In this document: in pieces, positions 17,956 to 26,447 of the stretch | How the letters are laid out: the number at the start of each line of letters is the position of its first letter | Numbering within the stretch: position 1 is the first letter of the stretch | Notes under the pieces: model-generated | Seen by the model: only the letters and a program-made list of their open reading frames with translations | What the model was told of the DNA's origin: nothing | The model's database searches: none | Assembly (NCBI RefSeq): GCF_000196615.1 | Contig: NC_014306.1 | Coordinates: forward strand, 4,092,001-4,156,000 | Direction: 5' to 3' | DNA length: 64,000 nt | Source of the DNA: Erwinia billingiae Eb661 | Lineage (GTDB): Bacteria; Pseudomonadota; Gammaproteobacteria; Enterobacterales; Enterobacteriaceae | Program-made: the position numbers and the translations under genes

Positions 17956-18701
17956 GCGAGCGTAACCACGCCCTTATTGAGCTGGACAATATTCACAAGT
18001 CGTTCGGCGATACCCATGTGCTGAAGGGGATTTCGCTGAGCGTCAATAAAGGCGAAGCGGTGTGCATCATCGGCCCGTCTGGCTCCGGCAAGTCCACCAT
18101 TTTGCGCTGCATCAACGGCCTGCTGCCGGTTGATGAAGGCTTCGTTCGCGTCGGCAATCACCGCGTGCATGAGATGACCAGCGAGAAGCAGATGCGTCCA
18201 CTGCGTCACCAGGTGTCGATGGTGTTCCAGCAGTACAACCTGTTCCCGCATCGCACGGTGCTGGACAACATCATGATGGCGCCGATGCAGGTCCTGAAGC
18301 ATCAGCGGGATGAGGTGCGCGAGCGGGCGCTCAAGCTGATCGCCAAAGTGCGCCTGACCGGCAAAGAAGATCGCTATCCCGGCGAGCTGTCCGGCGGCCA
18401 GCAACAGCGCGTGGCCATCGCCCGATCGCTGGCGATGCAGCCGGAAATCATCCTGTTTGATGAGGTGACGGCGGCGCTCGATCCCGAGACGGTAAAAGAA
18501 GTGCTGAACACCATCCGCGAACTGGTGGATGAAGGGATGACCTGCGTGCTGGTCACCCACGAGATGCGCTTTGCCCGTGAAGTGTCGCACCGGGTGTGCT
18601 TCACCGATCGCGGCCGGATAGTGGAAAGCGCCCCGCCCGCGCAACTTTTTGATGCCCCGCAGGATCCGCGCACCCGCGAATTCCTCGGCCAGGTTTTGTG
18701 A
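17952..18701 (+). CDS. Amino acid ABC transporter ATP-binding protein
   Basis: A 249-residue GlnQ/HisP-type ATPase. Walker A GPSGSGKST is at residues 41-49, the Q-loop at VFQQYNLFPH, the signature LSGGQQQRVAIARSL, Walker B ILFDEVTAALDPE (with Val in place of the common Pro after Asp-Glu) and the switch His in VTHEM. ATG is inside the stop of the permease gene, so the two are coupled. Confidence 0.95.
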   Translation: MSERNHALIELDNIHKSFGDTHVLKGISLSVNKGEAVCIIGPSGSGKSTILRCINGLLPVDEGFVRVGNHRVHEMTSEKQMRPLRHQVSMVFQQYNLFPHRTVLDNIMMAPMQVLKHQRDEVRERALKLIAKVRLTGKEDRYPGELSGGQQQRVAIARSLAMQPEIILFDEVTAALDPETVKEVLNTIRELVDEGMTCVLVTHEMRFAREVSHRVCFTDRGRIVESAPPAQLFDAPQDPRTREFLGQVL

Positions 18702-18718
18702 TCCTTTTGAGAGACACC

Positions 18719-20035
18719 ATGGCAAGCCAAACTGATGAGTTTTTTACCGCCGACTTCAAAACCAGCCCGTACTGGTGGGAAGCCGCGCCGCCTGAAACGG
18801 TTTTAGATCCTCTGCCGGCCACCGCCGATGTGGTAGTGGTCGGCTCCGGCTTTGCCGGCCTGAACGCCGCTATTGAGCTGGCACGTCACGGCAAAAAAGT
18901 GGTGGTGCTGGACGCCAACGAACTCGGCAGCGGCGGCAGCACCCGCACCGGCGGTATGATCAGCAGCGGTCAGAAGTTGGTGGTCGGGGGCGCTATCAAA
19001 GGCATCTCGCCCGAGCTGTTCAGCAAGATGATTGCCGACTCCATCGCCTCTTTCGACTTTATTCAGCAGCTGGTCAAAAGCGAGCAGCTGGATGCTGACC
19101 TGTTTATCGGCGGTCGCTATTTTGGCGCGCACACCAAAAAGCAGCTCGACAGTCTGTATCAGATGGGCGATATCCTGCACCAGGTGACCGGCGTGACCGT
19201 GCATAAGGTGAAGCGTAAAGAGCAGGCGTCGATCATCGGTTCTGAGTTCTATCACGGTGGGATTCTGGTCGATGAGTACGGCGGCGTGCATCCAGGGAAA
19301 TACAATAAGGCGCTGCGCGATTTGGCCCGCCAGTTGGGTGCCACTCTGTTTTCTCACGCGCGCGTGACCGCAATTACGCCACGCGATGGCGGCAAAATCG
19401 TTAACACCGAGCGCGGCACCATTACTGCACAAGAAGTGTTAGTGCTAACTAACGGTTATACCGATACGCTGGCCACGCCGAACCTGGCGAAGCGCATTGT
19501 GCCGGTGAAAAGCTATCAAATCGCCACCGAACCGCTACCGCCCGAGCTGATGGCGAAGCTGATCCCCGGCGGCAGAATGATCACCGACAGTCGCCGCGAT
19601 CTGATCTATACCCGCCCTTCTCCCGACGGCACGCGCCTGCTGTTTGGCTCGCGTCCTGGCATAATGGACTGCGACGATAAAACCGCGGCGATTAAGATCC
19701 GCGAGAGGATGTTGGCAATTTGGCCGGAATTGGCGGGCTACAAAATCAGCCACGCCTGGAGCGGTTATGTCGGCATGACGCACGATAAAACCGCCTATGC
19801 CGGGGTGATGGACAACGCGCGCTTTGCGGTGGGCTGCAACGGCAACGGCGTGGCGCTGATGAGCTGGCTGGGATACCGTACGGCGCAGAAGGTGCTAGGC
19901 ACGGAACCGCGTCCGCTGTCGTTCGATCGCCCCACCTTTAAGCGCATTCCGCTGTACGATGGACGCCCGTGGTTTGTGCCCTTTGTCAGCGGCTGGTATC
20001 GCCTGCGTGACGCGGTGGACAAGCGGCTGGATTGA
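18719..20035 (+). CDS. FAD-dependent oxidoreductase (DAO family, PuuB/OrdL-like)
   Basis: A 438-residue flavoprotein starting at ATG 18719 (GAGAG upstream). The FAD motif VVVVGSGFAGLNAAIELARHG is at about residues 39-59 with LDANELGSGGSTRTGG after it, a pattern shared with gamma-glutamylputrescine oxidase and related amine oxidases. C-terminal SHAWSGYVGMTHDK and VGCNGNGVALMSWLG are also typical. It is the last gene of the ABC transporter operon, which links oxidation to uptake. A polyamine- or amino-acid-derived substrate is plausible but unproven. Confidence 0.87.
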   Translation: MASQTDEFFTADFKTSPYWWEAAPPETVLDPLPATADVVVVGSGFAGLNAAIELARHGKKVVVLDANELGSGGSTRTGGMISSGQKLVVGGAIKGISPELFSKMIADSIASFDFIQQLVKSEQLDADLFIGGRYFGAHTKKQLDSLYQMGDILHQVTGVTVHKVKRKEQASIIGSEFYHGGILVDEYGGVHPGKYNKALRDLARQLGATLFSHARVTAITPRDGGKIVNTERGTITAQEVLVLTNGYTDTLATPNLAKRIVPVKSYQIATEPLPPELMAKLIPGGRMITDSRRDLIYTRPSPDGTRLLFGSRPGIMDCDDKTAAIKIRERMLAIWPELAGYKISHAWSGYVGMTHDKTAYAGVMDNARFAVGCNGNGVALMSWLGYRTAQKVLGTEPRPLSFDRPTFKRIPLYDGRPWFVPFVSGWYRLRDAVDKRLD

Positions 20036-20240
20036 GGTGGGTTAGCCGCCAGAACCTTTAAGGCACGAGAAAACGTGCGGGTGTGCAGGAAAACAACGGT
20101 GCGTGCGGCTTAAAATTTCGACTGACTGCACAGGAAATTATCACTTCATCATCAGGTTGATGGAAAAGAGTGCAATCAGTTGCGTTTTGACGACAAAGCC
20201 ATTGACGCCCCGCTGCCAGTAAGGTTTAATGCGCCGCGTT

Positions 20241-20316
20241 GCCCGGATAGCTCAGTCGGTAGAGCAGGGGATTGAAAATCCCCGTGTCCTTGGTTCGATT
20301 CCGAGTCCGGGCACCA
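20241..20316 (+). tRNA. tRNA-Phe(GAA)
   Basis: A complete 76-nt cloverleaf: acceptor GCCCGGA/TCCGGGC, D-arm AGCTCAGTCGGTAGAGC, anticodon arm GGGGATTGAAAATCCCC with anticodon GAA, T-arm GGTTCGATTCC, and encoded CCA. The copy near speC in E. coli is pheV, a well-known integration site for islands. Here foreign DNA follows directly. Confidence 0.98.
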
Positions 20317-20440
20317 TACATCGAAGCACGCTGGTTAGGTCTCAGAAGCCTAACGGGTGTCTAAACGAAGATGGTGTTCAAAGCAACGGTGACTGCATTT
20401 GCAGATGCATCATCCAAGATTGAACATAAAAGTCTTCAAG

Positions 20441-20475
20441 AAAGGGTACTAGTTAGCGCTAGTGCCCTTTTCTCG
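20441..20475 (+). terminator. Intrinsic terminator after tRNA-Phe
   Basis: Stem AAAGGGTACTAG / CTAGTGCCCTTT (one G-T pair) with a six-base loop and TTTTCTC after it. It lies 125 bases past the tRNA. Confidence 0.85.
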
Positions 20476-20700
20476 TTGGCGTAAATAATTGCAAGCATCA
20501 CGACACCTGTCAACACAACCTCAGATTTTGTCAATTATCGCTACCCCTCATCTGCACCAAGAATCGTTTTTGCTATGACAAATATGAATTATCCTTTAGG
20601 GTTTATCGTAATGTCCCCATGTCCGCGAACATCATTTCAACGGCCATTTGAGTTCAATGCTCTAATTCGATAAGAAGCACCATAATGTCCGCTAAGTGCG

Positions 20701-21920
20701 GTGAGTTCAACGGGTCGACGCAACGCTATCCTTAAACAAGGGGGGACGTTGCCATGAAACGAAGAACGCGCATTTACTACACGCCAGAACAGAAAGCGAT
20801 TATCTGGGACAGGTATAAGCAAGGTGATTCCCTGCATGATATCGCCAGAATGTTCGACAGATATCACTCTTCTGTTATGCCCACTATTCACCAAACTGGT
20901 GGTTATCGCCCTTCTGTCAGAAAGCGACACCGGCTGGCTCTTTCACTTGATGAAAGAGAGGAAATATCCAGGGGGCTGGTAGCAAAAAGTAGCATCAGGG
21001 ACATCGCCGACAAATTATCAAGAGCCCCTTCAACTATTAGCCGCGAGATCAAAAGGCATGGAGGTGCAAAACATTACCGAGCTGCAAAAGCGGATAAGGA
21101 CGCGTGGGACAGTGCCCTTAGGCCAAAACCTTGCAAGCTAATTGGATGCCCCGCATTGTGTAAAATCATTGCAGAGAAGATGTATCAGGACTGGTCGCCG
21201 GAACAAATCGCCGGTTGGCTTAAACGCTGTTATCCGGATAATCAGGAAATGCAGGTGTCACACGAAACGATTTATAAAACGCTTTTTATACAAACCCGGG
21301 GAGCTTTAAAAAAAGAGCTGCAGCAGTGCCTAAGAAGCGGGAGAGTAGTACGTAAATCCAGAACGACATCACTTAAAGGAAAGGGATTAGGCTCAATACC
21401 GGATGCAATACCCATCAGCGAAAGGCCATCTGATGTTGCAGACAGAGCTATACCAGGTCACTGGGAGGGAGACCTAATACAGGGCTCTAAAAACTCATAT
21501 ATTGTCACGATGGTAGAACGCCATTCCCGCTTTGTTATGCTTGCCAAAATCAGTGATAACAAGACAGCCACAGTCATATCCGCACTAATCAAACAAGCCC
21601 GGCAGCTGCCTGTTGAACTTTATAAAACATTAACTTGGGATCGAGGGGCGGAAATGACTAATCACACCCTTTTTACTGTAGCAACAGAAATTGAGGTCTA
21701 TTTTTGTGATCCACAATCTCCCTGGCAACGCGGCTCCAATGAAAATACGAACAGATTGCTTAGGCAGTATTTTCCAAAAGGAACTGACTTATCGGTTCAC
21801 AGCCAGCAAAGACTAAACAGTGTTGCCAGGCAGCTCAACGAGAGGCCAAGAAAAACGCTAGACTATGAATCACCCGCAGAGCGTTTTAACCAGTGTGTTG
21901 CATCCATCGGTTGAACTCAC
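20701..21920 (+). mobile_element. IS30-family insertion sequence, complete
   Basis: A 1220-bp element with ~22-bp imperfect terminal inverted repeats: left end GTGAGTTCAACGGGTCGACG, right end (reverse complement) GTGAGTTCAACCGATGGATG. Size and single transposase fit IS30 (about 1.2 kb). Flanks show no clear short target duplication. Confidence 0.88.
20754..21914 (+). CDS. IS30 family transposase
   Basis: A 386-residue DDE transposase. N-terminal helix-turn-helix regions include LDEREEISRGLVAKSSIRDI and LSRAPSTISREIKRHGG. The catalytic core shows the three acidic positions: GHWEGDLIQG (first Asp), TWDRGAEM (second Asp) and GSNENTNRLLRQYFPKGTDL (Glu). Length and the C-terminal LNERPRKTLDYESPAE are characteristic of IS30. 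The gene is intact, starting 53 bases inside the left inverted repeat, so the element may be active. Confidence 0.95.
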   Translation: MKRRTRIYYTPEQKAIIWDRYKQGDSLHDIARMFDRYHSSVMPTIHQTGGYRPSVRKRHRLALSLDEREEISRGLVAKSSIRDIADKLSRAPSTISREIKRHGGAKHYRAAKADKDAWDSALRPKPCKLIGCPALCKIIAEKMYQDWSPEQIAGWLKRCYPDNQEMQVSHETIYKTLFIQTRGALKKELQQCLRSGRVVRKSRTTSLKGKGLGSIPDAIPISERPSDVADRAIPGHWEGDLIQGSKNSYIVTMVERHSRFVMLAKISDNKTATVISALIKQARQLPVELYKTLTWDRGAEMTNHTLFTVATEIEVYFCDPQSPWQRGSNENTNRLLRQYFPKGTDLSVHSQQRLNSVARQLNERPRKTLDYESPAERFNQCVASIG

Positions 21921-22120
21921 AGCCAAAAGCGGGCGTTGCTAACACCGGCATGTACTGATCTGCGGGTAGCATGTCAGGGTAATATTAGGCAGGTGATTAG
22001 ACCTTACACTAGACCATAACGCTGGCATAACTTAGTACTGTTTTATTGCTTGCAACAGTGTGCGAACTCACGCTAGCGCACTGTTGTCACTCTGACTAAT
22101 ATTCTCCGCATGAAATTTGA

Positions 22121-22735
22121 CTATTCTTCAAGAAGTTCATTAATTTTCATCATTCGTATATGGGAAAAAACTATTTTAATAAGTTGAATAGAGAATGCCA
22201 TATACAGAACGAAAACGAAGAAAAACTTGATTGCATTAATTGCCATTATAAAAAATTCATTAATCATTAACTGATGTTCATTTTTCTGGAATGCTTTAGC
22301 TACTTGATAGTTATGCACTAAGACTTCCGTATAATGTAATGTACCAAAGAAACAAGCAACTACTACCGCCATACAAAGAGCCATACAACCTATGCGGCGG
22401 GGCCATGTTGCAAAAAGCCATGTGTATTCGAAACCAAGAACATCACAATTTATAACTGGTTTAATTAACTCCAATATCCCCCTACACCTAGAAAGATTTA
22501 ACATTATCTCAAATGAGTTATCTTTTTTTAGTATCAACAATGCATCTGTAAAAGGTATTGGGCGCATGCGATGAATTTTACTGATCAGGCTTTCAACAAC
22601 ATAAGGACAAGGGTGTTCACTAGATATTTCTTTAGACAATTCACTCAGCAATCCGATATTGTCTTTTTTGATTGATTGCATAAAAACGAGAAATGAGATG
22701 ACTATGGGAAGTGCAGCTAGTAAAGTAGTTAACAT
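22121..22735 (-). CDS. Hypothetical membrane protein
   Basis: A 204-residue protein I do not recognise. It begins with a hydrophobic helix (LTTLLAALPIVISFLVFMQ), has a soluble central part of about 80 residues, then a membrane segment near residues 113-133 (GCMALCMAVVVACFFGTL) and a third near 163-188 (AIKFFFVFVLYMAFSIQLI). Three helices and a short cytoplasmic-type tail rich in Lys/Glu are predicted. No strong ribosome-binding site precedes the ATG. Low GC marks it as island cargo. Its proximity to the Gabija locus makes an accessory role possible, but the IS3 element separates them and nothing supports it directly. Confidence 0.55.
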   Translation of the reverse strand: MLTTLLAALPIVISFLVFMQSIKKDNIGLLSELSKEISSEHPCPYVVESLISKIHRMRPIPFTDALLILKKDNSFEIMLNLSRCRGILELIKPVINCDVLGFEYTWLFATWPRRIGCMALCMAVVVACFFGTLHYTEVLVHNYQVAKAFQKNEHQLMINEFFIMAINAIKFFFVFVLYMAFSIQLIKIVFSHIRMMKINELLEE

Positions 22736-22990
22736 TTAATAAATCCAAAATATTCATGGTCATATACTATCGGCAGCAAACTTTAAATGTTTAACATTCA
22801 AGTTATTAATAATAGATGTAATTGGGTTGCAACTAGCTTACCTAGGTGCGGCAACGGTATTAGTACCTCCCAACACATGGATTGAAAGATTAACAGTCTG
22901 CCAAGCACCATAGGTGGATATGTAAGTATCCCAGCTTTAGTTCCACACACTTTTTGAGATTTCCGGTTTCTCAGCCATCAGCCGGTATTC

Positions 22991-23821
22991 TTACGGTGTC
23001 AGGTTATTCAGGGATTCATGGGGCCGCTCACTGTTGTATTCATTCAGCCAGCGCTCTGTGATTTCCCGTGCTTCGTTCAGCGTTCTGAACAGGTAAAAGT
23101 CCAGTATTTCTGTCCGGTACGTCCTGTTAAACCTCTCAATAAACGCGTTCTGTGTCGGCTTACCCGGCTTGATAAATTCCAGCATCACACCATGGTCTTC
23201 AGCCCATTGCGCCAGAGCCAGTGATATCAGTTCCGGGCCGTTATCCATCCGCATCTTCAGCGGATATCCGCGATTCGCCACTATCCTGTCCAGAACCCGC
23301 ACCATTCGTTGCGCAGGAATATTCAGATCGATTTCTATCGCAAGGGCCTCGCGGTTAAAATCATCCACCACGTTGAAGGTCCGAAAACGCCGACCACAGA
23401 CCAGCGCGTTGTGCATAAAATCGATAGACCAGCTCTGATTGAGCGCTTCCGGCGTTGCCAGCGGAGCCGGATTGCGCACCGTAAGACGTTGCTTACCATT
23501 GCGTCGAAAATTCAGTTTCAGCAGACAGTAAATCCGGTGTACGCGCTTGTTGTTCCAGACGTGCCCCTGCCTGCGCAGCACCTGAAAAAGCTTCTTAAAG
23601 CCGTAGCGGGGATAGCGCTCTGCCAACCCGGTCAGCACCTGGATCACCGCTTCATCACGCCGGGTACCGGGCTGGTAACAATACACCGTCCTGCTCAGCG
23701 ATAACGTCCTGCATGCCTGGCGTATGCTCATCGTAAACTGCGCGGTCAGATAGTTGACGAGCTCACGCTTTATCGCTGGTTTTAAAGCTTTTTTTCGATG
23801 ACATCTTTCAGTGCACGGCAT
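22991..23821 (-). CDS. IS3 family transposase OrfB (rve integrase core)
   Basis: This frame encodes the DDE catalytic part, normally made as an OrfAB fusion by -1 frameshifting. Visible are the HTH_21 region (LSRTVYCYQPG, RYPRYGFKKLFQVLRRQG, NKRVHRIYCLLKLN), the first Asp in WSIDFMHNAL, the second in RMDNGPELIS and Glu in KPTQNAFIERFNRTYR, ending in NSERPHESLNNLTP. A stand-alone start exists at 23821 but the fused product is more likely. Confidence 0.93.
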   Translation of the reverse strand: MPCTERCHRKKALKPAIKRELVNYLTAQFTMSIRQACRTLSLSRTVYCYQPGTRRDEAVIQVLTGLAERYPRYGFKKLFQVLRRQGHVWNNKRVHRIYCLLKLNFRRNGKQRLTVRNPAPLATPEALNQSWSIDFMHNALVCGRRFRTFNVVDDFNREALAIEIDLNIPAQRMVRVLDRIVANRGYPLKMRMDNGPELISLALAQWAEDHGVMLEFIKPGKPTQNAFIERFNRTYRTEILDFYLFRTLNEAREITERWLNEYNSERPHESLNNLTP

Positions 23822-24048
23822 TCAAGACTGAGATCGGCAAACATTTGTTTGAGACGGCGATTTTCGTCCTCAAGATCCTTCATCTTTTTGATATCAGAGG
23901 CTTCCATCCCGCCGTACTTTGCTTTCCAGTTGTAGTACGAGGCCTCAGATATTCCCGCTTCGCGGCAGACATCTTTGACGGTGCGTCCGGCTTCGACGGA
24001 TTTCAGAACGGCGATGATTTGGTGTTCAGTGAATCGGGCTTTTCGCAT
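23782..24048 (-). CDS. IS3 family transposase OrfA
   Basis: An 88-residue helix-turn-helix protein: MRKARFTEHQIIAVLKSVEA, CREAGISEASYYNWKAKYGG, followed by a leucine-zipper-like DLEDENRRLKQMFADLSLE. The ATG at 24048 has GAGGAG upstream. Near the 3' end a run of seven A on the minus strand (plus 23789-23795) is the probable slippery site for the -1 shift into orfB. Confidence 0.93.
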   Translation of the reverse strand: MRKARFTEHQIIAVLKSVEAGRTVKDVCREAGISEASYYNWKAKYGGMEASDIKKMKDLEDENRRLKQMFADLSLECRALKDVIEKKL

Positions 24049-24311
24049 GGTGATCTCCTCGAAGGACATAATCAATATGTCGGAAGATCTATAAAAGTGA
24101 ATGGTCCGGTTAAACGGTATACTTACAATAATTCCTTAAAAAAATTAACCATGAGTGCAGACTTAAATCAAATTACAGTTCCAGTGACTTTAAAAAAGAT
24201 CATGTTTATCAATTGGTTGAAATCCTGCCACTTGATGCCTCTTGTTCTTAGCATAAAAAAAAGGTAAAAAAAATTATTCAATTTGTTTGCGTGCTATAAG
24301 GAAATAACTGT

Positions 24312-26447
24312 ATGTATCTAAAAAGTTTAGTTATTCATAATTTTAGGAAATTTAGCAATTCTAATAATAAAGTCTGTTTCGTTAAAGCTGGGAAAACCTC
24401 ACCTGAACAATCACCAGTTGCTGCGTCAACAACAGTAGTCATTGGAAAAAACAACTCAGGTAAAACAACGATAACAAACTCCTTAGCATTATTATGTTCA
24501 GATACAGATAAATTAAACGGAAATGACTTTAACCATAATTATTTGAGGCGGATTCTTTCTGCATTTCTTGCGTCAGATTTTTCAATATACCCGGAAATAA
24601 AATTCGAAATGGAGTTCATCCTAGATGATATAAATAATGATAGCACTAGTAATTTCTCACCATTCATAGATGTATCATCATTGAGTAGTATCCCAAGAGA
24701 TGATACCAAAGATACAACAGCATATATAATGATAATCTTTAAAATTTATGATGAGGAAATTTTTCGGGATGCAGTGGATGATTTAATTAAAGAAAAAAAA
24801 GACAGTGGTTACAATGATAATGAGTTTTTTAGACGTTTTTTAGATTTGATATCAGAGACGGAATTTAAAAGAGTCATTAAGAATATAGATAATAAATTAA
24901 TTGATAAGGCCAAGGTGAAAAACCTGATCGACCTTCGGATCATTAAGGTTGCGAATAATATTCATGACCAAAGGCTACTAGCAAAATCCTTCAATAGAAT
25001 TATAAAGTTCATGTATGAGAAAAATAAAGATGAACTAAAGAGTATTTTGCATCTGGTTGATGGGAATAACCACAGCCTTACTGAAAAAATAAAAGTAAGT
25101 CATCAAGATAATGTCGAATCAGTTTTAAACACAATTATTCTTGATGAAAGTCTAGGTATTGAATTAAGAGCCAACTTAACTTTCGATAGATTAATGGGAG
25201 ATCTCATAACATATGAGCACCGTGATGGCGAAAATCTAATTCCTGAAGGTCAATTCGGATTAGGATATGCGAATCTTATAAATATAATTAGTGAAATAAT
25301 TGATTATTCTAATAGAAGCTTGCATGAAGAAAAACAGCTTAAAATCCAGCTTTTATGCATTGAGGAGCCTGAGGTTTTTATGCATCCTCAGATGCAAGTT
25401 AATTTCATTCGTCATATTGAAGAGGCTTTGATAAAGATATTAGGACTAAACTCTAAAGACATTAGTTCAATTAAAAGCCAAATTGTAGTTACTACTCACT
25501 CCTCACATATATTGAATAGTATTATTCATGGAAGCGGAACATTCAATGAAATTAATTACATTAATAGTTCAAAAGGAAATAGTGAGAGTATAATTTTGAA
25601 CGATAATGATCTTTGCGAGGGTGGCAAGGAATTTGATTACTTTAAATTTATTAAAAAACATGTAAAACACCAAGTTCCTGAGCTTTTCTTTTCTGATGCA
25701 ATAATTTTAGTTGAAGGAATAACTGAAGAACGTGTCATAAATTATTATATTGATAGAAACACGTTCCTAAGTAAAGGCAATATTTCAGTTTTCAGAATTG
25801 ATGGCGCGCACAGAAAAGTGTATTCAAACCTTCTGAAAAGAATAAATATTCCAACATTGATAATAACGGACATAGATTTCAAACGGGATAACTCCCTTTT
25901 CAAACAAGTGATAATACAAGATGATGGCTCGGAGATTACTACTGAACATTTTCCGCAAATGGAATTATTGGATGATTCAATCGAAACAACAAACTCTACC
26001 TTAACTCATTTCTTAGGAAGCAAAAAAGTTATAAATTTCCCCGAGCATCACATATCTGATAATATATATCTTGCTTACCAGTTGGAAAAAATATCTCTTG
26101 ATATACCTGACGGAAATAAGGCGAGTTATTATGCAACTTCATTCGAAGAAGCGTTGATTCTCAAAAATTATAGAAATGATTTATTAAGAGGTGTTTTACT
26201 AAAAGTTGTTGGAAAGGACTATTTAGATATTATTTCAGATGAAAAGGAAAAACATCACATTCTTGCGATGAACTCATTCAAGATACAGAAAAAACTATCA
26301 GACAGTAAAAGTGCATTTGCTAACGCCATCATTTATGAATTACTAACTAGCGAAGATGTTAAACCAGAATTGCCTTCATACATAATAAATGGATTGTCGT
26401 GGCTTGGAAGTCAAAAGCGTAAAGTTAGAGGAGGTGACTATGTATGA
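24312..26447 (+). CDS. gajA: Gabija-type OLD family nuclease GajA (ATPase-TOPRIM)
   Basis: A 711-residue OLD-family protein. The ABC/SMC-type ATPase has Walker A GKNNSGKTT at residues 45-53, a signature-like EGQFGLGYANL near residue 312, Walker B LLCIEEPEVFMHPQ near 349 and the switch TTHSSH near 395. The TOPRIM nuclease domain follows: AIILVEGITEERV near 465-478 and LIITDID near 516. Paired with a UvrD-like helicase starting inside its 3' end, this is a class 2 OLD / Gabija layout, an anti-phage system in which GajA nicks DNA when nucleotides are depleted. It is longer than Bacillus GajA (~580 aa). The gene is intact and AT-rich, typical of horizontally acquired defence cargo. Confidence 0.85.
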   Translation: MYLKSLVIHNFRKFSNSNNKVCFVKAGKTSPEQSPVAASTTVVIGKNNSGKTTITNSLALLCSDTDKLNGNDFNHNYLRRILSAFLASDFSIYPEIKFEMEFILDDINNDSTSNFSPFIDVSSLSSIPRDDTKDTTAYIMIIFKIYDEEIFRDAVDDLIKEKKDSGYNDNEFFRRFLDLISETEFKRVIKNIDNKLIDKAKVKNLIDLRIIKVANNIHDQRLLAKSFNRIIKFMYEKNKDELKSILHLVDGNNHSLTEKIKVSHQDNVESVLNTIILDESLGIELRANLTFDRLMGDLITYEHRDGENLIPEGQFGLGYANLINIISEIIDYSNRSLHEEKQLKIQLLCIEEPEVFMHPQMQVNFIRHIEEALIKILGLNSKDISSIKSQIVVTTHSSHILNSIIHGSGTFNEINYINSSKGNSESIILNDNDLCEGGKEFDYFKFIKKHVKHQVPELFFSDAIILVEGITEERVINYYIDRNTFLSKGNISVFRIDGAHRKVYSNLLKRINIPTLIITDIDFKRDNSLFKQVIIQDDGSEITTEHFPQMELLDDSIETTNSTLTHFLGSKKVINFPEHHISDNIYLAYQLEKISLDIPDGNKASYYATSFEEALILKNYRNDLLRGVLLKVVGKDYLDIISDEKEKHHILAMNSFKIQKKLSDSKSAFANAIIYELLTSEDVKPELPSYIINGLSWLGSQKRKVRGGDYV

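Larger units (their letters stand above)
22921..24127 (-). mobile_element. IS3-family insertion sequence with 3-bp target duplication
   Basis: A 1207-bp element whose ends both begin TGTAAGTAT (left on plus, right on minus), with scattered further matches over ~35 bases. It is flanked on both sides by ATA (22918-22920 and 24128-24130), a 3-bp target-site duplication. It contains the usual orfA and orfB with a frameshift site between them. Confidence 0.88.

Noticed and set aside
20641..20700. Second IS30 end or target duplication left of the element
   Set aside because: TTGAGTTCAA is similar to part of the inverted repeat but isolated; no duplicated 2-3 bases match both borders convincingly.
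24151..24267. 38-codon ORF (MSADLNQITVPVTLKKIMF...) upstream of gajA
   Set aside because: No Shine-Dalgarno, no recognisable family, and it lies in AT-rich leader DNA where short frames are common; kept as a possibility only.
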